From Cloacibacterium rupense (GTDB lineage Bacteria > Bacteroidota > Bacteroidia > Flavobacteriales > Weeksellaceae), in NCBI RefSeq assembly GCF_014645495.1, contig NZ_BMLV01000007.1, forward strand, positions 57,707 to 121,706: a DNA stretch of 64,000 bases. The letters are read 5' to 3'. The position numbers and the translations under genes were made by a program. Under the pieces are notes generated by a model. The model saw only the letters and a program-made list of their open reading frames with translations, made no database searches and was not told the DNA's origin. This document shows, one piece after another, positions 44,547 to 54,005 of the stretch (its first letter is position 1; each line of letters begins with the position of its first letter).

Positions 44547-45816
44547 TTTTAGTTTTGATGACTTTTAAAAATAAAATCATTATGAAAATTTCAGTGATAG
44601 TAGAACATATTGCGGGACCAATTTCTTTAAAAAAGAAAACAAGCGGATATATTAATATTAAACTAAAAATACATCCCATAAAAACAATTTTTAAAAGTTC
44701 TTTTTTTAAACCAAAAGTTATAAAGATATTGACAGCAATTAGACCATTAATAACCGCAAAAAAGGGTAAAGCTGAACAATAACGAAGAACTGCAGCAGAT
44801 TGAGTAAAATCTCCATTCTTAAACATTATTTTCATAATAAATTCTGAAAAAGAATAAATACCTAAACCTAAAATTACTGAAATTACAGCAACTATTATGA
44901 TAATTTTTTTTATGAAATTAACACATTTTTGTTTAGATTCATGATAATAAATATTAATTCTAGGAAAAATCACTTGAGTAATAGATGACAACAAACCTAC
45001 TATTGCTCTTACTAACTTGTCTGCTGCAGAATAAATTCCGACAGCATTATTATTGATAACCAGCCCCAAGATTACAGTATTAGTAGTCGTATATAAATTA
45101 CTAGATAGGCTTGATAAAAATATATGACTACTTTTAATTATTTGATTGTAGACTCCCTTGACTGTTGGAGTATTTAAATAAACAAGTTTTTGAAAAAAAA
45201 CAAAAAATAAGCTGAGTATTGCAGAAGAAAGATTTACTAAAACTTGAATTAACAACGCTATTCTATAATCAGATGCATCTTTTACAAAATAAAAAATAAA
45301 AAAAATCATCAATATTTTGGGGAGTGTATTTATAATTGTAATTAATTTCATCTTTTCCATACCTTGAAATAACCAAACTGGAAAAAGTAAAGATGAAAAA
45401 ACATTTATAAAACTTATTAAAAATAAAATTTTGTCTTCCTTAAATCTATCAAAAAAAAGAAGAATTACTACAAAAAAAAGAAGGCTTATAAACATTAATA
45501 AACCCTTAGCGATAAAGGTATTCCAGAAAAATTCACTAATTTTATGTTTATCCCCTAAACAATCTGCAATATCCTTTGTAGCCGAAACATTAAATCCAAA
45601 ATCAGTAAATAATAAAAAATACCCGACAAATGCCTGAGCAAAAACTATTTTACCAAAATTTTCAGCCCCTAAAACATTTCCTAGATATGGAATTATAATC
45701 AATGGGATAACATAATTGGCAATTTGTAATATAAACAAATATGAAAAATTTTTTCTTAGTGTCTTATCCAAAAAAAAAATCTTACTCTTATATTGTATGA
45801 ATTTATTCATTGACAT
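44524..45816 (-). CDS. Wzx-type polysaccharide flippase
   Basis: The protein of about 430 residues is an oligosaccharide flippase of the MOP superfamily with 12 or more hydrophobic segments. Typical features are YVIPLIIIPYLGNVLGAENFG near the start and AVGIYSAADKLVRAIVGLLSSI in the second half. It moves the lipid-linked repeat unit to the periplasmic face for polymerisation. The frame is open to a TTG at 45825, but ATG codons at 45816 and 45810 are better starts. The start region overlaps the end of a decayed fcl copy, so wzx originally followed fcl with a short overlap. Confidence 0.87.
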   Translation of the reverse strand: MSMNKFIQYKSKIFFLDKTLRKNFSYLFILQIANYVIPLIIIPYLGNVLGAENFGKIVFAQAFVGYFLLFTDFGFNVSATKDIADCLGDKHKISEFFWNTFIAKGLLMFISLLFFVVILLFFDRFKEDKILFLISFINVFSSLLFPVWLFQGMEKMKLITIINTLPKILMIFFIFYFVKDASDYRIALLIQVLVNLSSAILSLFFVFFQKLVYLNTPTVKGVYNQIIKSSHIFLSSLSSNLYTTTNTVILGLVINNNAVGIYSAADKLVRAIVGLLSSITQVIFPRINIYYHESKQKCVNFIKKIIIIVAVISVILGLGIYSFSEFIMKIMFKNGDFTQSAAVLRYCSALPFFAVINGLIAVNIFITFGLKKELLKIVFMGCIFSLILIYPLVFFFKEIGPAICSTITEIFIMILFLKVIKTKNVFYEKK

Positions 45817-46028
45817 ACCATTCAAAAATTTTTTTTACACCTTCTTAAATTTTCATAGAATGTTTCCATCCAAGATTATTTAATTTAGAAGAATCTATTG
45901 ACTTTTTCATCATCACATCAGGTTTTGAAGAGTCGAAAGAAATAGTGCCTTTATAATTTATAATTTTTTAGATAAGAATAGATAAATCTTTAATGGTTAT
46001 TTCAACCAATATTTATGTATTTTTTATC
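45803..46028 (-). pseudogene. fcl: GDP-L-fucose synthase remnant (C-terminal part)
   Basis: Translating the minus strand gives pieces that line up with the C-terminus of GDP-L-fucose synthase: DKKYINIG, then after a frameshift VEITIKDLSILI, a stop, KIINYKGTISFDSSKPD, SSKLNNLGWKHSMKI, another stop, and EGVKKIFEWYVNE just before TAA. At least one frameshift and two in-frame stops are visible. The N-terminal two thirds of the gene are missing, replaced by an upstream gmd fragment. The alignment is from memory of family motifs, but the order and spacing are convincing. Confidence 0.82.
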
Positions 46029-46048
46029 TCTTTTTTATCACCTATCAA

Positions 46049-46235
46049 ATCTATAACATCACAATAATGCAATTTAAAATTCACATGTTTTTTATGCTAA
46101 TCCGAATATAAGTGATCAATCCTCTGATTATTGAAAGAAGATGCTCTTCTTTTAATTCCTTGGCTCATATATTCTTTTCTAATAGAAGTTATCTGTCTTG
46201 ACCTGAATCCCTATTATTAAAGCTACTTTTGCCAT
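46049..46235 (-). pseudogene. gmd: GDP-mannose 4,6-dehydratase remnant (N-terminal part)
   Basis: The minus strand from an ATG at 46235 reads MAKVALIIGI. After an apparent one-base deletion it continues (T)GQD, a stop, LLLEKN, another frameshift, then GIKRRASSFNNQRIDHLYSD, a stop, and HVNFKLHYCDVID. These pieces match the N-terminal NADP-binding region of Gmd in order (ITGITGQDG, GIKRRASLFNT, RIDHLY, FKLHYGDLTD). The rest of gmd is deleted, and the fragment runs into the fcl remnant. The gap between wzx and wzc is therefore a broken gmd-fcl pair. Confidence 0.82.
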
Positions 46236-46251
46236 AATTTTTAAGTTTTAA

Positions 46252-48600
46252 TTATAAAAATCTATCCATTAATTTTTGGAAAAAATTTCTATTGTCCACA
46301 CCATAACCGTACCCATATTTATTACCATACCCGAAATAATCTTTGTCTACATCGTTTAAAACAAAAGCAACATTTTTTATTTTCTGAGCATCAATCGCCT
46401 TATTCGCAAAATCGATGAGTGATTTTTCAGTATACTTAGAGCGGGTGACATAAAGGGTAACGTCTGCCACATGCGATATTAAAAATGAGTCTGTGACAAG
46501 CATTAATGGAGCGGTATCTAAGACAATATAATCATATTCTTGAGAAAAGGTTTCAATGAGACTTTCAAACTTACCATTAGATAACAAGTCGGTAGGATTA
46601 GGAGGGATAGAACCAGAATAGATAACATCTAAATGAGCATTAAAATTGCTTTGATGAACAATAGAATTAATTTCCATTTTTTCTTCATACAGATACTCTG
46701 TCAATCCTTTCACTCCTTTGCGTTCCGTATTGTATCTCTGCAATTGAGGGTTTCTAATGTCTGCGCCTATCAGTAAAACTTTTCGCGAAGGACTTGCGAG
46801 GGTTAGAGCCAAGTTGACTGCTATAAAAGTCTTACCTTCCCCTTTAACAGTAGAAGTTACGAAGACAACTTTACCTTTTTTCTTTTTCACCATAAAATTC
46901 ATATTGGTGATTAAGATTCTAAAGGCTTCAGCAAGAGAAGATCTATCATTTTGTTTCACCAAATCATCTTCACCTTTATCCAAAAGAGGAATTTCTCCTA
47001 TTACAGGCTTGCCAAGAGACAATTTTTCGATATCGTGTTTAGATTTTAATTTATTATCAAAAAGTTCAATGAAGTAAATGATGGCAAATGGTAAAAGAAG
47101 TCCCAATAAAAATCCTACTAAAAGAATAATTATAGTTTTAGGAGCTACTTGTTTTCCTTTATAAGCTTTGTCTATAATTCTAGCTTTGGGCGCAGTAACC
47201 GCCAAAGAAATTTGTGTTTCTTCTCTTTTTTGGAGCAAAAGAAGATAAAGAGTTTCTTTAATTTGTTGTTCTCTTTCTATACTTCTAAATAATTTTTCTT
47301 GGGATGGTATTTTAGAAATCTTCCCAGAAACTATATTCTGTTCATTGGTATAATTACTAACCGCTAATTGTAGTCCCTCTCTATTTTTTTGAAGATTTTG
47401 AAGAATAGTAGGCCTCAAGTTATTAATTTGTTTGGTGATGTCTACCACCAAAGGGTTTTGAGGGGTAGCATTTTCTAGCAATCTGTTTCTTTCTAAAATC
47501 AATTGATTGTAAGAAGCTATATTAGCCACTGCACCAGGATTGTCTAAGCCAATGTTGTTGGGAATAACTTGGTAGTTTCCTTGTTTAGCAACAAAACTGA
47601 TTAAACTGTTTGTCAATTCTAATTGTGAACCCAGTTCTAGTTGTTTAGCTCTTGCTTCGGCAGAGGTTTTCAATCCCAATTCAGCTTCAGTAGCTAAATC
47701 TGTAATTTGGTTGGCTCTTTTAAATTGTTCTTTTTTAGCTTCCACATTCCCTAAATCGGTCCCTACATTAGCAATTCTTTCTTCTATAAACTCAGCTGTT
47801 TTTTTAGATTCTTGGTTTTTGTCATTAATGGCATCAGCATTGTATACTTCTACCAAGTGATTAATGATATTTTTGGCTTTATCCACATTCGGATATTCCA
47901 TAGTCAATTTAATTACCGTTACATCCTTGTTGACTAAAGAAGCGCTCAATCTATTTTGATAATTATTGGTCTTATCTTCTAAAGAAGAAATTTTAATCAA
48001 AAGTTCATTGATATTAATCTTAGGATTTGGGATATAATTTTTATTCTTTATAATAATAATATTGGCATTAGGCAAAGAAATCAACTCATTGAAATGTGTA
48101 TTGATAGGGTGAATTTCATCTGAAGACAATTTTAAGTTATTCCCGTTGATATGAACGAGAAAAGGCTTCGCAGGTTTGTCAGTCTTTTTTTCATTGACAA
48201 TTTTAACAACAATAGGAGATGAACTTCCATAGACCTCAGTATCTCTAAACAATCCAGGCACAAGGATATCTGTTTCTAATCCTAAATCTTTGATAACAGT
48301 GGTTATTAATTTTTTAGATTTGAAGACTTCTATTTCATTGTCTACCCCATCAGAATTCATTTTGCCAAGGCCTGATAAATCTCTTAGCATTTCAAAATCT
48401 TGTCCTCCACCAGATCTTTTAGAATCTTTGATGAGTACAGTAGAAGAAGTTTCAAAAATTGGGTTTTGAGTTTTAAGAAAAAAATAGGCAGCAACTATCG
48501 CTATTAAACCACTTACGACAAACCATTTCCATCGTTTCAGATAGGGTCTGATCAATTCACTCACATTGATTTCTTCGATTGGATTGTTGTTATTATTCAT
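46252..48600 (-). CDS. wzc: Wzc-type chain-length determinant with tyrosine kinase domain
   Basis: The 782-residue inner-membrane protein controls polymer length and export. It has an N-terminal cytosolic segment and membrane helix (about residues 30-50), a large periplasmic coiled-coil region with the Wzz domain, a second helix near residue 505 ([17 protein letters not shown]), and a cytosolic BY-kinase. The kinase has Walker A VKGEGKTF near residue 586, Walker A' [12 protein letters not shown], Walker [15 protein letters not shown], and a tyrosine-rich tail [14 protein letters not shown] for autophosphorylation. The outer-membrane partner Wza is encoded directly upstream. Confidence 0.93.
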   Translation of the reverse strand: MNNNNNPIEEINVSELIRPYLKRWKWFVVSGLIAIVAAYFFLKTQNPIFETSSTVLIKDSKRSGGGQDFEMLRDLSGLGKMNSDGVDNEIEVFKSKKLITTVIKDLGLETDILVPGLFRDTEVYGSSSPIVVKIVNEKKTDKPAKPFLVHINGNNLKLSSDEIHPINTHFNELISLPNANIIIIKNKNYIPNPKININELLIKISSLEDKTNNYQNRLSASLVNKDVTVIKLTMEYPNVDKAKNIINHLVEVYNADAINDKNQESKKTAEFIEERIANVGTDLGNVEAKKEQFKRANQITDLATEAELGLKTSAEARAKQLELGSQLELTNSLISFVAKQGNYQVIPNNIGLDNPGAVANIASYNQLILERNRLLENATPQNPLVVDITKQINNLRPTILQNLQKNREGLQLAVSNYTNEQNIVSGKISKIPSQEKLFRSIEREQQIKETLYLLLLQKREETQISLAVTAPKARIIDKAYKGKQVAPKTIIILLVGFLLGLLLPFAIIYFIELFDNKLKSKHDIEKLSLGKPVIGEIPLLDKGEDDLVKQNDRSSLAEAFRILITNMNFMVKKKKGKVVFVTSTVKGEGKTFIAVNLALTLASPSRKVLLIGADIRNPQLQRYNTERKGVKGLTEYLYEEKMEINSIVHQSNFNAHLDVIYSGSIPPNPTDLLSNGKFESLIETFSQEYDYIVLDTAPLMLVTDSFLISHVADVTLYVTRSKYTEKSLIDFANKAIDAQKIKNVAFVLNDVDKDYFGYGNKYGYGYGVDNRNFFQKLMDRFL

Positions 48601-48602
48601 TT

Positions 48603-49409
48603 TTAATTTTTAAAAATTAATGCTAAAATTGTAACGACTATAGAAGCAACAGAAATATAAATACCCGCATTAGGGTCTAATCTAGAAGTTTTTTGTCTGG
48701 TTTCATTAGAAGAAACATATATTACATCTCCTTGTTTTAGGTGATAATAAGGAGAATTGATAAAGTTAGCATCAGTAAGGTCAATTCTTTGTTTAGTCAT
48801 TACTCCGTCTTCGTTTCTTACCACCAGTACATTATCTCTTTTACCATAGATTGTAAGGTCACCTGCCAATCCCAATGCATTAAAAAGAGTTGCATTGCCA
48901 TTGGGAATAACATAATCCCCTTGCCTATTTACTTCTCCCAAAACAGTAATTTTAAAATTGGTAAGTCTAATATTTACGGATGGATTGATAACATAATAAG
49001 ATAGCTTTTCTCTTAAAATATCTTTAACATCTGTTGTTGTTTTTCCTATGGTATTTATTTTACCAAGCACTGGAAAATCGATATCCCCATGATCATCTAC
49101 TACGTATATAGGGCCTGAGGTCTGGGTGCTCATCATTCCAGTATTACCTCCAGGTAGATTGGGCTGCACCAATTCTGAAGAAGAATAATTTTGGTTAAAT
49201 GGTTTTACCACATCCATATCTTTAGCAGATATCACAATGACCAACTGATCCCCCACTTGAATGGTGTTTTTTTGGTTTTGAGTAGCTGCTTGTATTGCCG
49301 TTTCTTCAATATTTCTCATGTAATTCAAATCTTGTTGAGTTTTACACGAAAACAAAACAAAAAACAAAGAAATAATAAGAAAATGGGGTATATAATTTTT
49401 CATTGACAT
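48603..49409 (-). CDS. wza: Wza-type polysaccharide export lipoprotein
   Basis: The 268-residue lipoprotein has a lipobox ending at Cys22 (SLFFVLFSC). It carries the polysaccharide export domain ([32 protein letters not shown]), an SLBB-like segment ([19 protein letters not shown]), and a C-terminal membrane-spanning segment ([16 protein letters not shown]). It forms the outer-membrane exit pore with Wzc. The first ATG gives MSMKN, and a second one gives MKNYIPHF; both are possible. wzc begins 2 bp downstream. Confidence 0.92.
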   Translation of the reverse strand: MSMKNYIPHFLIISLFFVLFSCKTQQDLNYMRNIEETAIQAATQNQKNTIQVGDQLVIVISAKDMDVVKPFNQNYSSSELVQPNLPGGNTGMMSTQTSGPIYVVDDHGDIDFPVLGKINTIGKTTTDVKDILREKLSYYVINPSVNIRLTNFKITVLGEVNRQGDYVIPNGNATLFNALGLAGDLTIYGKRDNVLVVRNEDGVMTKQRIDLTDANFINSPYYHLKQGDVIYVSSNETRQKTSRLDPNAGIYISVASIVVTILALIFKN

Positions 49410-49453
49410 ATAAATTGAATGTAATATGGATACAAATATAAAATTAAGTATGA

Positions 49454-51376
49454 TTATTTATCTAACTTTTCAAAGATAGAATTATTGCTTTTGAACTCGG
49501 GAACTATTTTTTTCATAAAAATCACGACTTCTATTTTATCTCTTCTGAGGGCTGCTTTTATAACTTTTTTAATAAGGGTATTAATCTCATTAAACTCCAT
49601 AGTAGGGTCTTTAGAAACCATAATTTTTTCATTAGGAGTAGGCAAAGTTTTGGAGCCATCAGTTAAGAGCTCTTCATAGAGTTTTTCTCCATGTCTCAGA
49701 CCCGTAAAGGTAATTTTAATATCTTTATCGATTTCTAAACCAGAAAGTTTGATCATTTTTTGGGCTAAATCTAAAATCTTAATCGGTTTTCCCATATCAA
49801 ACATATAAATTTCTCCCCCTTGCCCCATAGAGCCCGCCTGAAGAACCAATTCACAGGCCTCAGGAATGGTCATAAAATATCTTACAATATCTGGATGGGT
49901 AATGGTCACTGGTCCTCCATTTTGGATTTGTCTTTTGAAATGAGGAATTACTGAGCCATTAGAGCCTAAAACATTACCAAATCTGGTGGTAATAAATTTG
50001 GTAGTATTTCCTTCGATATCTTGTAAAGACTGCACAAAAAGCTCGGCTACCCTTTTAGAGGCGCCCATCACATTGGTAGGATTTACCGCTTTGTCGGTAG
50101 ATATCATTACAAATCTACTGACCTTATATTTAGAAGCAAGTAGCGCTAAATTTTTACTTCCCAAAACATTGACCAAAACCGCTTCATGAGGATTATGCTC
50201 TATCATAGGCACATGCTTATAGGCAGCTGCGTGATAGACCATAGAGAAATTGTATTTCTCAAAAATAGGTTCTAGTCTTAAATTGTTAGAAATATCTGCT
50301 AAAATAAATTTGAAATTAACATCTGGGAACTTTTCTCTCAACTCAATCTCAATTTCATAAAGTGGAGTTTCGGCTTGGTCTAAAACCACAATAAGAGAAG
50401 GTTTAAACTGAGCTACTTGTCTTACGATTTCACTTCCTATAGAGCCAGCTCCACCCGTTACCAATATTGCCTTTTCAAAATGTCTTTTCATAATTTCGCC
50501 ATTTTGAATTTTTATGGGAGTTCTCTCTAAGAGGTCTTCAATTTGTAAGTTTCGGATATTGGCTTCAATTCTATTGTTGCTGAATTCTTCTACAATTGGG
50601 GCTTGAAAAATTTCAATATCTTTTTCCAAAAGCAGAGTCACCCACTCATCTAATTCGTCTTTGTCTAGCAATTCTCTGAGTAAAAGCACCCCATCGATAG
50701 CCAATTGTTCTTTGGTCTTTTTTAATACCATCTCTCTCGTAATGATTCTTTTGCCTAATAATCTAGCATATTTAGAATCATTTCTTTTGGTTAAGAAACC
50801 ATTCATTTCATAAGGTAAATTATCATTATCTAGAATCGCTCCTGCTATGGCTACTGAATGATTAGAAATCCCAAGAACTAAAAGTCTTTTCTTTTCTTGA
50901 GACTTCTTCAATTTTTTAAGAAAAAGAAAACTTTGTTTTACGGTAATTCTAAATACCAAGAGTAAAGTAAAAGAAATTACAAAATACAACAAGATAAGAG
51001 GCGTGTAGAATATTTTAATCTTGGTGGTCAACAATATAGCATATTTACCCCCAAGAATAACCACTATAGCTAAAAATAAAGACCAAAATATTTTCTGTAA
51101 ATCTACAAAGGAAGAATGCCTGATGATACCAGAATAGGTATTGAAAATCAACATAAAAGTTACGGTAATCCCAATCACAATAGCATACATAGCTACAACA
51201 GGAAGTACACTAGGTAAAGTAGTAATATTGCTAAGAATATAATAAGAAATAGAAAGAGAAATAAAAAGGATAGATACATCCATCAATAAAACCATCCAAC
51301 GTGGCAAGTATCTAAGACTAGAAATCTTGAGATAATTATCTCCAGAGGTAATCATTTCTCGGTTTACCCTAAACAT
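49454..51376 (-). CDS. pglF: Membrane-bound UDP-sugar 4,6-dehydratase, PglF/WbpM/CapD family
   Basis: The 640-residue protein has four N-terminal membrane helices (about residues 28-130), a CoA-binding-like domain, and a C-terminal SDR domain. The SDR domain has the motif VTGGAGSIGSEIVRQ and the catalytic segment STDKAVNPTNVMGASKR, where Met takes the place of the usual Tyr, a hallmark of this family. It makes UDP-4-keto-6-deoxy-HexNAc from UDP-GlcNAc. Downstream come export genes; upstream are an aminotransferase, an acetyltransferase and a priming enzyme that fit bacillosamine synthesis. Confidence 0.9.
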   Translation of the reverse strand: MFRVNREMITSGDNYLKISSLRYLPRWMVLLMDVSILFISLSISYYILSNITTLPSVLPVVAMYAIVIGITVTFMLIFNTYSGIIRHSSFVDLQKIFWSLFLAIVVILGGKYAILLTTKIKIFYTPLILLYFVISFTLLLVFRITVKQSFLFLKKLKKSQEKKRLLVLGISNHSVAIAGAILDNDNLPYEMNGFLTKRNDSKYARLLGKRIITREMVLKKTKEQLAIDGVLLLRELLDKDELDEWVTLLLEKDIEIFQAPIVEEFSNNRIEANIRNLQIEDLLERTPIKIQNGEIMKRHFEKAILVTGGAGSIGSEIVRQVAQFKPSLIVVLDQAETPLYEIEIELREKFPDVNFKFILADISNNLRLEPIFEKYNFSMVYHAAAYKHVPMIEHNPHEAVLVNVLGSKNLALLASKYKVSRFVMISTDKAVNPTNVMGASKRVAELFVQSLQDIEGNTTKFITTRFGNVLGSNGSVIPHFKRQIQNGGPVTITHPDIVRYFMTIPEACELVLQAGSMGQGGEIYMFDMGKPIKILDLAQKMIKLSGLEIDKDIKITFTGLRHGEKLYEELLTDGSKTLPTPNEKIMVSKDPTMEFNEINTLIKKVIKAALRRDKIEVVIFMKKIVPEFKSNNSIFEKLDK

Positions 51377-51391
51377 TTATTTGCGTTTTTA

Positions 51392-52540
51392 TTAGTTTTT
51401 TTTAAAAAAATTAATTATTACGTTTTCTATTCTCGATTTGTCTTTCTCAGTGAGATTAGAACCGGAAGGAAGACATAAGCCATGATGGAAAAAATCTTCG
51501 GCAAAGTTAGAACCAAAATACGGCGCTTTATCAAAAAGAGGCTGTAGGTGCATAGGTTTCCATAGAGGTCTTGATTCTATATTTTCTAGCTTAAACGCGT
51601 CTCTTAGTTTTTCACTTAAACTTTCAGTTTTTTCATCATGTTTTAAAATTACTGCATTGATCCAATGATTAGAAAAATAATCATCATTAGGCTCAGTGAG
51701 CAATTTTGCGCTGTCAAATTTAGTAAAAATTTCTTTATAATAGGTGTGATTTTCTCTTCTTTGTTGTATTCTTAACTCAAGAACTTCCATCTGCCCTCTT
51801 CCAATTCCTGCACAAACGTTACTTAATCTATAGTTGTACCCCATGATAGAATGCTGATAATGAGGCGCATCATCTTTAGCTTGAGTAGAGAGGAAAACTG
51901 CTTTCTTTTTATAAATTTCATCTTTCAAGACCAATGCTCCACCGCCAGATGTAGTAATGATTTTATTTCCGTTAAAACTCAGAACTGAAATATCACCAAA
52001 CGTTCCTGACTTTTGCCCTTTATAAGAACTTCCCAATGCTTCGGCACTATCTTCTATGATGGGCACTCCATATTTTTCGGCTACTTGCTTTACTTCATCT
52101 ACTTTGTATGGCATGCCGTAAAGACACACTGTAATGATAGCTTTAGGTTTTTTACCTTTTTGAATGCAGTATTTAATGGCATCTTCTAAGGCATTTGGGC
52201 AGATATTCCATGTGTCAGGTTCGCTGTCTACGAAAATAGGAATACCACCTACATAAAGGATAGGATTGGCCGAAGCCGAAAAAGTAAGAGACTGACAAAT
52301 GACAAAATCTTCTTTTTCTACCCCCAGCATCACCAATGCAAGGTGAATGGCGGCAGTACCCGAAGAGACTGCTGCAACGTGGGTATTTTGACCTAAAAAT
52401 TTTTCTAAATCTTTTTCAAAGCCATCTACATTAGGTCCCAATGGAGCAATCCAATTGCCATCGAAAGCTTGTTGTACATACTTCATTTCATTTCCACTCA
52501 TATGAGGGGATGAGAGCCATATTTTAGATTGATCAGACAT
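51392..52540 (-). CDS. pglE: DegT/DnrJ/EryC1/StrS sugar aminotransferase, PglE-like
   Basis: The 382-residue PLP enzyme has the sugar-aminotransferase layout: GSSYKGQKSGTFGDISVLS followed by FNGNKIITTSGGGALVL with the PLP lysine, and VSSGTAAIHLALVMLGV near the N-terminus. It would transfer an amino group from glutamate to C4 of UDP-4-keto-6-deoxy-GlcNAc. The adjacent dehydratase makes this substrate and the adjacent acetyltransferase uses the product. Assignment to PglE rather than another 4-aminotransferase rests on context. Confidence 0.88.
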   Translation of the reverse strand: MSDQSKIWLSSPHMSGNEMKYVQQAFDGNWIAPLGPNVDGFEKDLEKFLGQNTHVAAVSSGTAAIHLALVMLGVEKEDFVICQSLTFSASANPILYVGGIPIFVDSEPDTWNICPNALEDAIKYCIQKGKKPKAIITVCLYGMPYKVDEVKQVAEKYGVPIIEDSAEALGSSYKGQKSGTFGDISVLSFNGNKIITTSGGGALVLKDEIYKKKAVFLSTQAKDDAPHYQHSIMGYNYRLSNVCAGIGRGQMEVLELRIQQRRENHTYYKEIFTKFDSAKLLTEPNDDYFSNHWINAVILKHDEKTESLSEKLRDAFKLENIESRPLWKPMHLQPLFDKAPYFGSNFAEDFFHHGLCLPSGSNLTEKDKSRIENVIINFFKKN

Positions 52541-53152
52541 TTACTCTTTGATTTTAATGATTTTACCCGGATTTCCCACAACAGTGGCTCCATCTGGTAC
52601 ATCTCTAATAACTACAGTTCCAGCACCAATAATCGCATCTTCACCAATGGTAACACCAGGAATTATTCTAGCACCAATCCCTATTTGCGCTCTTTTTTTG
52701 ATGGTGATATTTCCAGCTAGGGTAACACTAGGAGAAAGGTGAACAAAATCTTCAATGATGCATTCGTGCTCTATCACACATGCAGTATTGATGATGCAAT
52801 GCTTCCCTATATTCACTTCTGCATTGATGCAAACCTGTGGCATAACCACAGTACCTTCACCCAATTCTGAGAACCTAGAAACAAAAGAACTGTGATGCAC
52901 CAATGTTTCGAAAGTACATTGATTCTCAATTTTGGCAACTATCTTTTCTCTGGCATTGGCATCTCCTACTGCAACAATCACTTTTTTATGATTCAATAAA
53001 TCATGCTCAGGCTTGAAAACTTCTAAATGGTGAAAAAAGCTAGAAGGGGGATTATCATCCAAAAGATATTCTAGCAATAAATTGTTAGAAAGAATGATAT
53101 CATAAATTACTTTTGCATGACCACCGGCGCCATATAATACAAGACTACTCAT
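52541..53152 (-). CDS. pglD: Sugar O/N-acetyltransferase, PglD/NeuD family
   Basis: The 203-residue protein starts with the small Rossmann-like domain LVLYGAGGHAKVIYDII and continues with a left-handed beta-helix of hexapeptide repeats (INAEVNIGKHCIINTACVIE, AQIGIGARIIPGVTIGEDAI, IGAGTVVIRDVPDGATVVGNP). In this context it should acetylate the 4-amino group to give UDP-diNAc-bacillosamine. Its start overlaps the priming transferase gene by 8 bp and it abuts the aminotransferase gene. Confidence 0.88.
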   Translation of the reverse strand: MSSLVLYGAGGHAKVIYDIILSNNLLLEYLLDDNPPSSFFHHLEVFKPEHDLLNHKKVIVAVGDANAREKIVAKIENQCTFETLVHHSSFVSRFSELGEGTVVMPQVCINAEVNIGKHCIINTACVIEHECIIEDFVHLSPSVTLAGNITIKKRAQIGIGARIIPGVTIGEDAIIGAGTVVIRDVPDGATVVGNPGKIIKIKE

Positions 53153-53756
53153 TATTTTCCAAAACTATATTTGGAGTATGGGCTACTCCTTTTCCATGAA
53201 CATTTTCGATTTTAAATACTTTGATGAAAGTTAAGAAAAATATTTGTAAGTCAAGTATGATATTGATATTTTCGACATACCAAACATCAAATTCCAGTTT
53301 TTTATCCCATTCAACAGCATTTCTTCCATTGATTTGTGCCCAACCCGTGATACCAGGTTTCACTAGATGTCTTTTTTGTTGTCTTGGGGTATATAATTCT
53401 AAGTATTCTGGGAGTAAAGGTCTTGGCCCTATAAGGCTCATATTGCCAATTAACACATTAAACAACTGAGGTAATTCATCAATAGAAGAACTTCTTATGA
53501 TTTTGCCCATGGTGGTAGTACGCTCTTCATCAGACAAGAGAATTCCCTGATGGTCTCTAGCGTCATTCATGGTTCTGAACTTGATGATTTTAAAAATTCT
53601 TCCATTTTTACCTGGCCTTTCTTGTAAAAAAAAGACTTTTCCTCGATTGCTAAAAAAAAGAACAATACTTGCACCAATTAAAATTGGACTCAGCACCACT
53701 ATTCCTATAAAAGCAAGCAATCTATCTGCTAATGGTTTAAAATAATTTCTATACAT
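53145..53756 (-). CDS. pglC: Monotopic phosphoglycosyl transferase, PglC/WcaJ type
   Basis: The 203-residue protein has one N-terminal membrane hairpin (residues about 10-32), then the sugar-transferase domain: IFKIIKFRTMNDARD, SSIDELPQLFNVLIGNMSLIG with the catalytic DE pair, PRPLLPEYL, and KPGITGWAQINGRNA. It transfers a sugar-1-phosphate to undecaprenyl phosphate and starts the lipid-linked glycan. The short form and the neighbouring acetyltransferase, aminotransferase and dehydratase genes suggest diNAc-bacillosamine as substrate. It is the first gene of the locus. Confidence 0.9.
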   Translation of the reverse strand: MYRNYFKPLADRLLAFIGIVVLSPILIGASIVLFFSNRGKVFFLQERPGKNGRIFKIIKFRTMNDARDHQGILLSDEERTTTMGKIIRSSSIDELPQLFNVLIGNMSLIGPRPLLPEYLELYTPRQQKRHLVKPGITGWAQINGRNAVEWDKKLEFDVWYVENINIILDLQIFFLTFIKVFKIENVHGKGVAHTPNIVLENNE

Positions 53757-53768
53757 ATAATCTCATGG

Positions 53769-53776
53769 CAAATTTA
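53769..53776 (-). promoter_or_regulatory. -7 promoter element of the polysaccharide locus
   Basis: The minus strand reads TAAATTTG, matching TAnnTTTG, 12 bp upstream of the pglC ATG. It would head the whole locus. Confidence 0.55.
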
Positions 53777-53797
53777 ATTATTTCGGCAAATAATTAA
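53774..53797. promoter_or_regulatory. Perfect inverted repeat overlapping the locus promoter
   Basis: TTAATTATTT-CGGC-AAATAATTAA is a perfect 10-bp palindrome with a 4-bp centre. It overlaps the -7 box by three bases and fills the spacer behind it, a good place for an operator. The binding factor is unknown. Confidence 0.5.
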
Positions 53798-54005
53798 GTT
53801 TTTTTTAACATTTTTTTTCAACAATGTTCAAAATTCATTCCATTTTTTTTGGGGAAATGAAGAATTGGTTGCAGATTGAGCGATTAAGGACCTGAGGTAA
53901 GGCGAAGTGGAATAATGAGAGCTGACTATTGAATCTCAAATTTCAAATTTCACATGAGGCAAAACTGAATTGTGCAAAGCTAAACCCTAAGTTGTAATTG
54001 ATGAG

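Noticed and set aside
45808..49410. Identical start context ATGTCAATGAA at wzx (45816) and wza (49409) as a shared regulatory signal
   Set aside because: The shared string is short. At wzx it is the tail of the decayed fcl gene, so coincidence is the simpler explanation.
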